Shown here piece by piece: positions 19,990 through 30,357 of a stretch of 64,000 nt of DNA (its first letter is position 1; each line of letters opens with the position of its first letter). The position numbers were made by a program, and so were the translations under genes. Source of the DNA: Ralstonia pickettii. GTDB taxonomy: Bacteria > Pseudomonadota > Gammaproteobacteria > Burkholderiales > Burkholderiaceae. The stretch covers positions 450,637 through 514,636 of the forward strand of contig NZ_JFZG01000003.1 of assembly GCF_000607165.1 (NCBI RefSeq). Reading direction: 5' to 3'. Below the pieces are notes generated by a model that was given only the letters and a program-made list of their open reading frames with translations, was not told the origin of the DNA and ran no database searches.

Positions 19990-21120
19990 ATGGATTTCTC
20001 GTTCACCGACGAGCAGAAGCAACTGGCCGATGCAGTGCGCCGCTTCATCGACAAAGACTATGGTTTTGAGGCCCGCAACAAGGTCGTGTACTCGCCGGAA
20101 GGCGTGTCACAGGCTCACTGGGATGCGCTGGCCGAACTGGGCCTGACCGCGTTGCCGGTGCCCGAAGCACAAGGCGGTTTTGACGGCCGCGCAATGGACT
20201 TGCTGGTGGTGATGCAGGAACTCGGCCGCGGCCTGGTCGTGGAACCGTATCAGGCGACCGTGCTTGGCGCGCAGGCGCTCAAGCTTGCAGGCGGGCAGGA
20301 TGCCTTGCTTGAAGAAGTCGCCGGCGGCGCCGTGAAGCTGGCTATCGCCTTCGGCGAGCCCCAATCGCGTTACGAACTTTTCAACGTCACCACGCGTGCC
20401 GCGCAGCAGGGCAGTGGCTGGACGCTCACGGGCGAGAAGGCGGTTGTGGTGCATGGCGCGCAGGCAGACAAGCTGATCGTCTCGGCGCGCAAGGGCGGTG
20501 AAGCGCGTGATACGTCGGGCCTGTCGCTCTTTGTTGTCGACCGCACTGCGGCCGGCGTCACGGTCAAGGACTACCGAACGATCGACAACCTGCACGCTGC
20601 GGACATCCGCTTTGACAATGCACCGGCAACGCTGCTTGGCGCCGCGGGCGAAGCGTGGGAAACGATCGACGCCGTGGCGGATCTTGGTTGCGTGCTGTTG
20701 TGCGCTGAAGCGATCGGCCTCATCGATGCACTGAACGCTGCAACGCTGGAGTACACCAAGACCCGCCAGCAGTTTGGCGTGCCCATCGCGCGCTTCCAGG
20801 CATTGCAGCACCGCATGGTCGACATGTTCATCCATGGCGAGCAAGCGCGCTCGATTACCTATCTGGCCGCCGCGCATTTTGAAGATGGCGACGTCGAGGC
20901 ACGCCGTCGCTATGTGTCTGCGGCCAAAGCGCGTGTCGGACAGGCAGCGCGTGACGTTGGCCAGGAAGCCGTGCAACTGCACGGCGGCATGGGCGTCACG
21001 AACGAATTGCCCGCCGCGCACATGTTCAAGCGGCTGACGATGATCAACACGACGCTGGGCGACGTGGATCATCACCTGGCACGCTTCGCATCGCTGCCTG
21101 GCTTCCAGCAAGCAGCGTAA
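19990..21120 (+). CDS. Acyl-CoA dehydrogenase family protein (second of a pair)
   Basis: A 376-residue acyl-CoA dehydrogenase with the N-terminal [19 protein letters not shown] and C-terminal [16 protein letters not shown], but without the usual GGTxEIQR flavin-contact motif: its end reads [14 protein letters not shown]. Such short, C-terminally divergent forms often pair with a larger dehydrogenase encoded next door, as in heterotetrameric enzymes of steroid and branched-chain degradation. The substrate is unknown. It lies between the first dehydrogenase and the MaoC genes. Confidence 0.88.
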   Translation: MDFSFTDEQKQLADAVRRFIDKDYGFEARNKVVYSPEGVSQAHWDALAELGLTALPVPEAQGGFDGRAMDLLVVMQELGRGLVVEPYQATVLGAQALKLAGGQDALLEEVAGGAVKLAIAFGEPQSRYELFNVTTRAAQQGSGWTLTGEKAVVVHGAQADKLIVSARKGGEARDTSGLSLFVVDRTAAGVTVKDYRTIDNLHAADIRFDNAPATLLGAAGEAWETIDAVADLGCVLLCAEAIGLIDALNAATLEYTKTRQQFGVPIARFQALQHRMVDMFIHGEQARSITYLAAAHFEDGDVEARRRYVSAAKARVGQAARDVGQEAVQLHGGMGVTNELPAAHMFKRLTMINTTLGDVDHHLARFASLPGFQQAA

Positions 21121-21132
21121 CGGCAAACCTGA

Positions 21133-21156
21133 ACGCCCCGCATTCGTGCGGGGCGT
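21133..21156 (+). terminator. Hairpin with TTCG loop after the second acyl-CoA dehydrogenase
   Basis: A perfect 10-bp GC-rich stem, ACGCCCCGCA / TGCGGGGCGT, is closed by a TTCG tetraloop. The following TGTCATTT is a poor U-tract, so this may attenuate rather than stop transcription into the MaoC genes. Confidence 0.55.
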
Positions 21157-21176
21157 TGTCATTTGGAGGAGACGAT

Positions 21177-21662
21177 ATGGCGGAGAACGAAAGGGCAGAA
21201 GCAACGCGATCGTACGAGTTCTACTTCGATGATTTCGAAGTCGGTCGTACGCTGCAGATGGGTACCTACACCGTCACCGAAGAAGAGATCCTGACCTTCG
21301 CGCGGCAGTACGATCCGCAGCCGTTCCACATCGATGCGGAAGCCGCCAAGCACAGCATCTACGGCGGCATCATTTCCAGCGGCTGGATGACCTGCTCCAT
21401 CATGATGCGGCTGATGGTGACCGGCTTCCTCGGCAAGGCGGCCAGCATGGGTTCGCCCGGCGTGGATGAAATCCGCTGGATGAAGCCGGTGTATCCGGGC
21501 GACACGCTGTCGGTGTCGAGTACATGCATGGAAGTACGTCCGTCGCAGTCGAAGCCGGACCGCGGCGTGGCCGTCAACCGCTGGGAGGCGCGTAACCAGC
21601 GCGGCGAACTCGTCTGCACGGTGACGGGCATGGGCCTGTTTGGCCGGCGCCCGAAGGCTTGA
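21177..21662 (+). CDS. MaoC-like hydratase (hot-dog fold), first of two
   Basis: A 161-residue single hot-dog-fold protein of the MaoC/R-specific enoyl-CoA hydratase type. The hydratase-2 motif is present as [16 protein letters not shown] (about residues 45-60), supplying the catalytic Asp and His. It would hydrate the enoyl-CoA made by the upstream dehydrogenases. The ATG at 21177 is chosen over an upstream in-frame start because GGAGGA lies at 21165-21170. A second MaoC gene follows 37 bp later. Confidence 0.9.
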   Translation: MAENERAEATRSYEFYFDDFEVGRTLQMGTYTVTEEEILTFARQYDPQPFHIDAEAAKHSIYGGIISSGWMTCSIMMRLMVTGFLGKAASMGSPGVDEIRWMKPVYPGDTLSVSSTCMEVRPSQSKPDRGVAVNRWEARNQRGELVCTVTGMGLFGRRPKA

Positions 21663-21699
21663 TTACCCGTCATCGCATCACAACAAGGAGACAACCCAG

Positions 21700-22179
21700 A
21701 TGCGCATCATCGAATCGCTCGACGAGCTCAAAGGCTTGATCGGCCAGGAAGTTGCCGTGAGCGACTGGACAGAGATCACGCAGCAGCAGGTGAACCTCTT
21801 CGCCGAGGCCACGGGCGATCACCAGTGGATTCACGTGGACGTTGAGCGTGCGAAGCGCGAGTCGCCGTTCGGAGCGCCGGTGGCGCACGGCTTCCTGACG
21901 CTGTCGTTGCTGCCGATGCTGATGGCGAACGCGATCGAGATGGCCGACGTGAAGATGGGCGTGAACTACGGCCTGAACAAGGTCCGTTTCACCGCGCCCG
22001 TGCCGGTGGGCAGCCGTGTGCGCGCCCGCGTGAAGCTGGTGGAAATGGAAGCGCTGCCACCATTGCCTAATGCGCCCACGCTGACAGGCGCTCAGATGAC
22101 CTGGGCTGTGACCATCGAACGCGAAGGGCAGGAGCGCCCGGTTTGCGTGGCCGAATCGATTTCGCGCCGCTATTCCTGA
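21700..22179 (+). CDS. MaoC-like enoyl-CoA hydratase, second of two
   Basis: A 159-residue MaoC-family hydratase with the complete active-site motif AEATGDHQWIHVDVERAKRE (about residues 35-54) and the substrate-pocket segment VAHGFLTLSLLP. The ATG at 21700 is preceded by AAGGAG (21685-21690). Both MaoC copies keep Asp and His, so each could be active, or they could form a heterodimer. It is the last gene before a strong terminator. Confidence 0.9.
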   Translation: MRIIESLDELKGLIGQEVAVSDWTEITQQQVNLFAEATGDHQWIHVDVERAKRESPFGAPVAHGFLTLSLLPMLMANAIEMADVKMGVNYGLNKVRFTAPVPVGSRVRARVKLVEMEALPPLPNAPTLTGAQMTWAVTIEREGQERPVCVAESISRRYS

Positions 22180-22202
22180 GTCTCGCTTTTCGTAGGTTCA
22201 CC

Positions 22203-22231
22203 AGGCCGGCGCAATGCCGGCCTTTCTTTTT
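22203..22231 (+). terminator. Intrinsic terminator
   Basis: AGGCCGGC (22203-22210), loop GCAAT, GCCGGCCT (22216-22223), then TTCTTTTT. It closes the acyl-CoA dehydrogenase/MaoC operon and isolates the nitrogen cluster downstream. Confidence 0.85.
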
Positions 22232-22275
22232 CATTGGCTTGCCCTTGCACTCCGCTTGTTTTGTGCTTGTCTTCA

Positions 22276-22294
22276 TGCGCCCCAAGCGGGCGCA
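22276..22294. promoter_or_regulatory. 7+7 bp palindrome upstream of the urtA promoter
   Basis: TGCGCCC (22276-22282) and GGGCGCA (22288-22294) are exact inverted arms around a 5-bp spacer, about 80 bp ahead of the sigma-54 promoter. The position suits an enhancer-binding activator, but the spacing (7-5-7) and bases differ from the NtrC consensus, so assignment is uncertain. Confidence 0.3.
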
Positions 22295-22375
22295 TCCTGT
22301 CGAACAAATGCGCGTTCTTGGCGCGGCTTTGGCACCGTTTTGGCGCGGATTTCCCTTCGAATGAGCCAAATGTGA

Positions 22376-22391
22376 TGGCACGGTAGTTGCA
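22376..22391 (+). promoter_or_regulatory. Sigma-54 (RpoN) promoter of urtA
   Basis: TGGCACGGTAGTTGCA matches the -24/-12 consensus TGGCACG-N4-TTGC[AT] at every specified base. The -24 GG is at 22377-22378 and the -12 GC at 22389-22390, placing transcription start near 22402, 42 bp before the urtA ATG. A weaker related sequence, TGGCACCGTTTTGGCG, is at 22330-22345. This points to nitrogen control through NtrC. Confidence 0.85.
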
Positions 22392-22443
22392 ATTTTGGGT
22401 CCCGGGGAGTCGTTCTCGCCACCAATAAACCCAAGGAGCCGCA

Positions 22444-23706
22444 ATGAAACGTCGTGAGCTGTTGAAGCTGTCTGCCGTCGCCGCCGCAACGCTGTTGTCC
22501 GTGTCGAACTTCGCGTTTGCTCAGGCAAAGGACCCGATCAAGGTCGGTATCCTGCATTCGCTGTCGGGCACCATGGCCATCTCCGAAACGTCGCTGAAAG
22601 ACGTGGCGCTGATGACGATCGACGAGATCAACAAGAGCGGTGGTGTGCTGGGCCGCAAGCTGGAACCGGTGGTGGTGGACCCGGCTTCGAACTGGCCGCT
22701 GTTTGCCGAGAAGGCACGTGGCCTGCTGACGCAGGACAAGGTGGCCGTGACGTTCGGCTGCTGGACGTCGGTGTCGCGCAAGTCGGTGCTGCCCGTCTAT
22801 GAAGAGTTGAACGGCCTGCTGTTCTACCCGGTGCAGTACGAAGGCGAAGAGATGTCGAAGAACGTCTTCTACACCGGCGCGGCGCCCAACCAGCAAGCCA
22901 TTCCGGCGGTGGAATACCTGATGAGCAAGGAAGGCGGCGGCGCCAAGCGCTTCTTCCTGCTCGGTACCGATTACGTCTACCCGCGCACGACCAACAAGAT
23001 CCTGCGCGCGTTCCTGCACAGCAAGGGCGTGAAGGACAGCGACATCGAAGAGGTCTACACCCCGTTTGGTCACTCCGACTATCAGACCATCGTCGCCAAC
23101 ATCAAGAAGTTCTCGCAGGGCGGCAAAACCGCTGTCATTTCCACCATCAACGGCGATTCGAACGTGCCGTTCTACAAGGAACTCGGCAACGCTGGCCTGA
23201 AGGCCAAGGATGTACCGGTGGTGGCCTTCTCGGTGGGTGAAGAAGAACTGCGCGGCATCGACACCAAGCCGCTGGCCGGCCAGTTGGCAGCGTGGAACTA
23301 CTTCATGTCGGTCAAGAACCCGGTCAATGACGACTTCAAGAAGAAGTGGGCTGCGTGGGTCAAGTCCAACAACCTGCCGGGCGGTGACAAGCGCGTCACC
23401 AACGACCCGATGGAAGCCACCTACGTCGGCATCATGATGTGGAAACAGGCCGTGGAAAAGGCCGGTTCCACCGATGTAGACAAGGTCCGCAAGGCGATGT
23501 ACGGCCAGCAGTTCAAGGCACCGTCGGGCTTCACGCTGGTGATGAACAACAACCATCACCTGAGCAAGCCCGTGATGATCGGCGAGGTGCGCGGCGATGG
23601 CCAGTTCAACGTCGTGTGGAAGACGCCGACGGTGATTCGCGCCAAGCCGTGGAGCCCGTACATCCCCGGCAACGAGGGCAAGCCTGACATGGTTGCAAGC
23701 AAGTGA
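22444..23706 (+). CDS. urtA: Urea ABC transporter substrate-binding protein
   Basis: Periplasmic binding protein that captures urea for the UrtBCDE transporter. The 420 residues begin with a cleavable signal, MKRRELLKLSAVAAATLLS, ending near NFAFA-QA; the Arg-Arg pair followed by ELLK resembles a Tat signal. The mature part has the amide-binding (FmdD/UrtA) features VGILHSLSGTMAISE, FGCWTSVSRK and FYPVQYEGEE. It is first behind the sigma-54 promoter. The downstream urt and urease genes support urea as the ligand. Confidence 0.95.
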   Translation: MKRRELLKLSAVAAATLLSVSNFAFAQAKDPIKVGILHSLSGTMAISETSLKDVALMTIDEINKSGGVLGRKLEPVVVDPASNWPLFAEKARGLLTQDKVAVTFGCWTSVSRKSVLPVYEELNGLLFYPVQYEGEEMSKNVFYTGAAPNQQAIPAVEYLMSKEGGGAKRFFLLGTDYVYPRTTNKILRAFLHSKGVKDSDIEEVYTPFGHSDYQTIVANIKKFSQGGKTAVISTINGDSNVPFYKELGNAGLKAKDVPVVAFSVGEEELRGIDTKPLAGQLAAWNYFMSVKNPVNDDFKKKWAAWVKSNNLPGGDKRVTNDPMEATYVGIMMWKQAVEKAGSTDVDKVRKAMYGQQFKAPSGFTLVMNNNHHLSKPVMIGEVRGDGQFNVVWKTPTVIRAKPWSPYIPGNEGKPDMVASK

Positions 23707-23812
23707 TGTGGTCAGGTGGGCCGGCCATGTGTCTAACGTAGCCGGTCCTTTGAACGACGCTGTACGACGTGGCGGACCGGTTTCGACATCGGCCGCCACG
23801 TATCGGATTGCC

Positions 23813-25432
<1,620 letters not shown>

Positions 25433-25433
25433 T

Positions 25434-26603
25434 ATGACGACGACCAAGTTTTCTCTCGATATTCCGGCGCGCATGCCGTTGCTCTCGCGGCGCGGATGGT
25501 CTGCGCTGGTGCTGGTGTCGCTTATCGTGTGCATTGGCGCGCCGGTGTGCGCGCTGCTCGTGCCGGCAGGCAGCCCGCTGCATCTGTCGGCGTATGCGCT
25601 CACGCTCGTCGGCAAGATCATGTGCTACGCCCTTGCGGCGCTGGCGCTCGATCTGGTGTGGGGCTATTGCGGCATCCTCAGCCTCGGCCATGGCGTGTTT
25701 TTCGCGCTGGGGGGCTATGCGATGGGTATGTACCTGATGCGCGCCATCGGCCGTGAAGGTGTGTACAAGAGCGATCTGCCGGACTTCATGGTCTTCCTCG
25801 ACTGGAAGGAGCTGCCCTGGTTCTGGCACGGTACCGAGCACTTCGCCTGGGCCGCGCTGCTGGTGGTGTTGGTGCCCGGCGTGCTGGCATGGCTGTTCGG
25901 GTTCTTCGCCTTCCGCTCACGCGTCAAGGGCGTGTACCTGTCCATCATCACGCAGGCGATGACGTATGCGGCCATGCTGCTGTTCTTCCGCAACGAGACG
26001 GGCTTTGGCGGCAACAACGGCTTTACGGATTTCAAGCGCATTCTCGGCTTCCCGATCTCTGCATTGCCAACCCGCACCGTGCTGTTCGTCGCAACGTTCG
26101 TCGCCTTGGCCCTGGCGTTCATTGCGTGCCGCGCCATCGTCACGTCCAAGTTCGGCCGCGTGGTCACTGCCATCCGAGATGCCGAAGCACGCGTGATGTT
26201 CTCCGGCTACAACCCGCTCGGCTACAAGCTGTTCGTGTGGACGTTCTCGGCAGTGCTGTGCGGCATTGCGGGCGCGCTCTACGTGCCGCAGGTCGGCATC
26301 ATCAACCCGGGCGAGATGTCGCCGGGCAATTCGATCGAGATGGCGGTGTGGGTGGCCGTGGGCGGGCGCGGCACCTTGATCGGCCCGATCATCGGTGCGT
26401 TCCTCGTCAACGGGGCCAAGACGTTGCTGACCGCATGGGTGCCTGAATATTGGTTGTTTGTGCTCGGGGCGATCTTCGTGCTGGTGACGCTGTATCTGCC
26501 GAACGGCGTGCTGGGGCTGATGGGCAAGCTGCGCATGCAAAAGCGTGCGCCCACGCAAGCCAAGGCGCATGAAGCCGCGACCGTCACCGGAGACCACGCA
26601 TGA
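25434..26603 (+). CDS. urtC: Urea ABC transporter permease UrtC
   Basis: Second permease of the urea transporter, 389 residues with about ten transmembrane helices. The LIV-permease landmarks are present: LDLVWGYCGILSLGHGVFFALGG within two conserved segments, FRSRVKGVYLSIITQA, and the cytoplasmic coupling loop AIRDAEARVMFSGYNP. It starts two bases after the urtB stop, and its own end overlaps the urtD start by four bases (ATGA), so translation is coupled. Confidence 0.94.
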   Translation: MTTTKFSLDIPARMPLLSRRGWSALVLVSLIVCIGAPVCALLVPAGSPLHLSAYALTLVGKIMCYALAALALDLVWGYCGILSLGHGVFFALGGYAMGMYLMRAIGREGVYKSDLPDFMVFLDWKELPWFWHGTEHFAWAALLVVLVPGVLAWLFGFFAFRSRVKGVYLSIITQAMTYAAMLLFFRNETGFGGNNGFTDFKRILGFPISALPTRTVLFVATFVALALAFIACRAIVTSKFGRVVTAIRDAEARVMFSGYNPLGYKLFVWTFSAVLCGIAGALYVPQVGIINPGEMSPGNSIEMAVWVAVGGRGTLIGPIIGAFLVNGAKTLLTAWVPEYWLFVLGAIFVLVTLYLPNGVLGLMGKLRMQKRAPTQAKAHEAATVTGDHA

Positions 26604-27451
26604 GCACCTTCACCGAACTCCCCGATCGCGCGGAGACCGGCACCGCCACCGGCATGGGCCATGTGGTTGAGCCGGACACGATCGATGTCTCGCACGGCGC
26701 CATCCTGTACCTCGAAGATGTGACTGTGCGCTTCGGCGGCTTCCGCGCGCTGAATGCGCTCACGCTGTCGATCGACCATGGTGAGCTGCGCTGCATCATC
26801 GGCCCCAACGGCGCGGGCAAGACCACGATGATGGACGTGATCACTGGCAAGACGGGGCCGCGCAACGCCGACGTAACGGGTCGCGTGTTCCTCGGGCAGA
26901 CCATCGACCTGCTGCGCCTGACCGAACCGCGCATCGCGCAGATCGGCATCGGCCGCAAGTTCCAGAAGCCGACCGTGTTCGAGCAGCACACCGTGTGGGA
27001 AAACCTGGAACTGGCGATGAAGGCCGACAAGCGCTGGTGGGTGTCGCTGCGCGCGCGTCTGCTGAACGACGGCCGCCAGCGCATCGAAGAAACCCTCGGC
27101 CGCATCCACCTGGAAGCCGAGGCGTATCGGCCCGCCGGGCTGCTCTCGCACGGTCAGAAGCAGCGGCTTGAGATCGGCATGCTGCTGATGCAACAACCGC
27201 AACTGCTGTTGCTCGATGAGCCCGTTGCCGGCATGACGGATGAAGAGACGATGCAGCTCGCCGCGTTGCTCAACGGCCTGCGCGGCACGTGCTCGATCAT
27301 GGTCGTGGAGCACGACATGGAGTTTGTCGCCGCGCTGGCGGGGGCGGAAGGGCGCGTGACCGTGCTTGCCGAAGGCAGCGTTCTGGCCGAAGGCACGCTC
27401 GATGCCGTCAAGCGCGATGAGCGGGTGATCGAATCCTATCTGGGGCGCTAG
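26600..27451 (+). CDS. urtD: Urea ABC transporter ATP-binding protein UrtD
   Basis: One of two ATPases of the urea transporter, 283 residues. Walker A is GPNGAGKTT (about residues 71-79), the signature is LLSHGQKQRLEIG, and Walker B is LLLLDEPVAGM, followed by the H-loop VVEHDMEF. About 30 extra N-terminal residues precede the domain. The ATG overlaps the end of urtC. A 142-bp gap follows before urtE. Confidence 0.95.
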   Translation: MSTFTELPDRAETGTATGMGHVVEPDTIDVSHGAILYLEDVTVRFGGFRALNALTLSIDHGELRCIIGPNGAGKTTMMDVITGKTGPRNADVTGRVFLGQTIDLLRLTEPRIAQIGIGRKFQKPTVFEQHTVWENLELAMKADKRWWVSLRARLLNDGRQRIEETLGRIHLEAEAYRPAGLLSHGQKQRLEIGMLLMQQPQLLLLDEPVAGMTDEETMQLAALLNGLRGTCSIMVVEHDMEFVAALAGAEGRVTVLAEGSVLAEGTLDAVKRDERVIESYLGR

Positions 27452-27500
27452 AAGACTCTGCAAAACGACTGCGCGTCCCGATCTTGCCCCTGTGATGCTC

Positions 27501-27518
27501 GCCGTACCCGTGTACGGC
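27501..27518. other. Short perfect hairpin in the urtD-urtE gap
   Basis: GCCGTAC-CCGT-GTACGGC, 7-bp arms with a 4-base loop, in the otherwise featureless 142-bp gap. No U-tract follows. It could be a small dispersed palindrome or an mRNA processing site. Confidence 0.35.
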
Positions 27519-27593
27519 TGCGCTTCTCAGGCCAACATCGGACCGCTCGCTACGTTTTTCAGAGCCCCCCTCAAGGCAAAAGGAAAGAACGCG

Positions 27594-28286
27594 ATGCTAC
27601 AGGTCCAGCAACTGAACCAGTTCTACGGCGGCAGCCACATCCTGCGCAATGTCAGCTTCGACGTGCCGTCGGCCAAGCTGACCACGCTGCTTGGCCGCAA
27701 CGGTGTCGGCAAGACGACCTTGCTCAAATGCCTGATGGGCGTGGTGCCCACCGCCAGCGGCGTGATCGATTGGGAAGGCCGCACCATCCAGAAGCTGCCA
27801 GCTTACGAGCGCGTCTCGCAGGGGCTCGCCTATGTGCCGCAGGGGCGCGAGATTTTCCCGCGCCTGACGGTGGAAGAGAACCTGCTGATTGGTGCGGCCG
27901 CCAAGCGTGCACCTTCCAAAGTGCCCGATTCCATCTATGAATTGTTTCCGGTGCTCAAGGAGATGAGGGGCCGGCGCGGTGGCGACCTCTCGGGCGGCCA
28001 GCAGCAGCAACTGGCCATCGGCCGCGCGCTGATGAGCGAGCCGCGCCTGCTGATCCTGGACGAGCCGACCGAAGGCATCCAGCCGTCGATCATTCAGGAG
28101 ATCGGCCGCACGCTGCGCCGCCTCGTGGACGAGTTCGGCATGTCAGTGCTGCTGGTCGAGCAGTACTACGACTTTGCCCGCAGCATTGCCGACCGCTACG
28201 TCGTCATGAGCCGCGGTGAAGTCATTGCCAGCGGCGACGGCGCCAACATGGAGGCCGATGGCGTGCGCGATCTGGTGGCGGTTTGA
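27594..28286 (+). CDS. urtE: Urea ABC transporter ATP-binding protein UrtE
   Basis: Second ATPase of the urea transporter, 230 residues, the usual size. Walker A is GRNGVGKTTLLKCLMG (about residues 34-49), the signature is LSGGQQQQLAIGRAL, Walker B is LLILDEPTEGIQPS, and the H-loop region reads VLLVEQYYDFA. The ATG at 27594 is chosen because AAAGGAAAG lies just upstream and residue 1 begins the conserved MLQVQQLNQFYG. Upstream in-frame codons look non-coding. Confidence 0.95.
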   Translation: MLQVQQLNQFYGGSHILRNVSFDVPSAKLTTLLGRNGVGKTTLLKCLMGVVPTASGVIDWEGRTIQKLPAYERVSQGLAYVPQGREIFPRLTVEENLLIGAAAKRAPSKVPDSIYELFPVLKEMRGRRGGDLSGGQQQQLAIGRALMSEPRLLILDEPTEGIQPSIIQEIGRTLRRLVDEFGMSVLLVEQYYDFARSIADRYVVMSRGEVIASGDGANMEADGVRDLVAV

Positions 28287-28368
28287 CGCACAGGTGTCGT
28301 GTGAAAAAGTCGGGTGCCAAATGGGCGGCATCTGGCTATGATGGAAAACCTTTCCGTTTGCTTAGGGT

Positions 28369-28411
28369 GGGCCCCAATCTGAAGCGCGTAGCCGCGTTTC
28401 ATTGGGGACCC
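28369..28411 (+). other. Long imperfect hairpin in the ureD leader
   Basis: The 143-bp gap between urtE and ureD holds an inverted repeat: GGG-CCCCAAT...GAAGCGCG, loop TAGC, CGCGTTTC-ATTGGGG-A-CCC. Pairing covers about 18 bp, with a CT bulge, an A bulge and one G-U pair. No U-tract follows and the ureD ATG is 19 bp downstream. It could attenuate or protect the urease mRNA, or be a dispersed palindromic repeat. Confidence 0.5.
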
Positions 28412-28429
28412 CTCCCGATTGCATGACCG

Positions 28430-29317
28430 ATGCGCCATCCCGATTTTCCTGTTCCGCCGCAGGCCTCCGCATTTGCATCCTGGGAAGCCTCATTGCGCCT
28501 GGCGTTTGCGCGGCGCGGTGAGCGCACCGTGCTGGCCACCTGCCGGCATCAGGGGCCGCTGCGGGTGCAGAAGGCGCTGTATCCGGAAGGCGAGGGCGTC
28601 TGCCATGCCGTGATGCTGCATCCGCCCGCAGGCATTGCCGGCGGCGATGTGCTCGATATCGACATCGAAGTCGGTGCCGATGCGCATGCGGTCCTGACCA
28701 CGCCCGGCGCCACCAAGTGGTACAAGTCGCTCGGCCGCACGGCCACACAGCGTGTTGCCATCCGCATGGATGCAGACGCGCGGCTCGACTGGCTGCCGCA
28801 AGAGAACATCGTCTTCAACCAGGCCTGCCCGATCATCGACCTGACGCTGGATCTGGCACCGGGCGCCACCGCCATCGGCTGGGACACGACCATGCTCGGC
28901 CGCCACGCTGCCGGTGAATCGTGGGCCGAAGGCCGCATCGCCATGCGCACCGCATTGCGTTGCAACGGCCAGCCGCTGTGGATTGAATCGGCCGCCTTCG
29001 ACACGCAATCGCCCATGCTGAACGCGACGACGGGCATGGCCGGCTTCCACGTCGTCGGCACGCTCTGGGCCGTGGGCGCGGGCGCGACCGATGCCCTGGC
29101 CGAATCGATGGCCGAGCACCTGCCGTACAACGATGACCTGCGCGCAGGCGTCACGTGCCTCACGCAAGATGCGCCCGGCCTGCCAAACGTTTTGCTGCTG
29201 CGCGTGCTTGCACGCCGGCCTGAAGATGCACGCGCCCTGTTGTCGCAGACATGGCTGGCGCTGCGCGAACCGATGCATGGCGTAGCGGGCCGTCCGCTGC
29301 GCCTGTGGGCCACATGA
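28430..29317 (+). CDS. ureD: Urease accessory protein UreD
   Basis: Scaffold for nickel delivery to apo-urease together with UreF and UreG. The 295 residues show the family blocks MLHPPAGIAGGDVLDIDIEV (about residues 62-81), TTPGATKWYKS (about 90-100) and LDWLPQENIVF (about 120-130). It is first of the urease genes, 143 bp after urtE and behind a strong hairpin. The ATG at 28430 is the first that keeps the whole conserved region. Confidence 0.94.
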   Translation: MRHPDFPVPPQASAFASWEASLRLAFARRGERTVLATCRHQGPLRVQKALYPEGEGVCHAVMLHPPAGIAGGDVLDIDIEVGADAHAVLTTPGATKWYKSLGRTATQRVAIRMDADARLDWLPQENIVFNQACPIIDLTLDLAPGATAIGWDTTMLGRHAAGESWAEGRIAMRTALRCNGQPLWIESAAFDTQSPMLNATTGMAGFHVVGTLWAVGAGATDALAESMAEHLPYNDDLRAGVTCLTQDAPGLPNVLLLRVLARRPEDARALLSQTWLALREPMHGVAGRPLRLWAT

Positions 29318-29385
29318 TGGCGACGTGACCCCGCATCGCCCGATCTGAACTGAACTGAATTGACCCTCACCGAAGAGAGCCCCTC

Positions 29386-29688
29386 GTGGAACTGACCCCG
29401 CGCGAAAAAGACAAGCTGCTGATCTTCACCGCCGCCTTGCTGGCCGAGCGCCGCAAGGGCCGTGGCCTCAAGCTCAACTACCCGGAAGCCGTCGCCTTCA
29501 TCAGCGCCGCCATCATGGAAGGCGCGCGCGACGGCAAGACCGTCGCCGAGCTGATGCACTACGGCACCACGCTCCTCACCCGCAATGACGTGATGGACGG
29601 CGTGGCCGAGATGATTCCCGACATCCAGGTCGAAGCCACGTTTCCCGACGGCACGAAGCTCGTCACCGTCCACCACCCGATCATTTGA
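29386..29688 (+). CDS. ureA: Urease subunit gamma
   Basis: Smallest structural subunit of the nickel enzyme that hydrolyses urea to ammonia and CO2. Exactly 100 residues, the family length, beginning [21 protein letters not shown] and containing [20 protein letters not shown]. The start is a GTG at 29386; no ATG gives a plausible N-terminus. A HupE/UreJ gene, not ureB, comes next. Confidence 0.98.
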   Translation: MELTPREKDKLLIFTAALLAERRKGRGLKLNYPEAVAFISAAIMEGARDGKTVAELMHYGTTLLTRNDVMDGVAEMIPDIQVEATFPDGTKLVTVHHPII

Positions 29689-29729
29689 AGTTTGAAGTCC
29701 GCACGCCACTCACCACTACGAGTCCTGCC

Positions 29730-30347
29730 ATGACGCATACCCTGTCTCGCTTCGTCCGGCCCGCTGCGGCCATTGCGCTCACGTTTGGCGCCTCCGTTGC
29801 CTTTGCTCACCCGGGGCATCCGGGCCATACCGCCGGGGGCAGCCTGCTCGCCGGGTTCCTGCATCCGCTCACCGGCGCAGATCACCTGCTGGCGATGGTG
29901 GCCGTGGGGGTGTGGAGCGCGCTGGCCTCGCGCTCGGTGCGCGACGCATTGTGGGCACCGGTCGCCTTTGTTGCGTTGATGATCCTGGGCGCGCTGCTCG
30001 GCGCAGGCGGCGTGGCCTTGCCGATGGCCGAGCCGATGATCGCCGCATCGCTGCTGGTGTTCGGCTTGCTGATTGCCGCACGCGCGCAACTGCCGGCCTG
30101 GGGCGGTGCACTGCTGTGCGGCGCATTCGCGCTGTTCCACGGCTATGCGCATGGCACGGAATTCCCCGCAGGCGCGCAAGCCATGTTCCCGTATTTCGTT
30201 GGCGGCTTTGCTGTGGCGACGGCGCTGCTGCATACCGCCGGTATCGGCGCCGGGTTTGCGCTGAAGCCGCGTCTGGCGTGGCTGGCGCGTCTGTCGGGTG
30301 TGGGCGTGGCGCTGTACGGCGCCGGCCTGCTGGCGGCGGCTGTCTGA
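29730..30347 (+). CDS. ureJ: HupE/UreJ family nickel transporter
   Basis: Inner-membrane protein of 205 residues with a signal-like first helix ending near VAFA-HPG, a His-rich HPGHPGH entry motif, and the family signature [18 protein letters not shown] (about residues 48-65). About six further transmembrane helices follow. HupE/UreJ proteins move Ni2+ and supply hydrogenase or urease. Its place between ureA and ureB supports nickel supply to this urease. The ATG at 29730 is chosen for the signal segment. Confidence 0.9.
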   Translation: MTHTLSRFVRPAAAIALTFGASVAFAHPGHPGHTAGGSLLAGFLHPLTGADHLLAMVAVGVWSALASRSVRDALWAPVAFVALMILGALLGAGGVALPMAEPMIAASLLVFGLLIAARAQLPAWGGALLCGAFALFHGYAHGTEFPAGAQAMFPYFVGGFAVATALLHTAGIGAGFALKPRLAWLARLSGVGVALYGAGLLAAAV

Positions 30348-30357
30348 GGGGCGCGAC

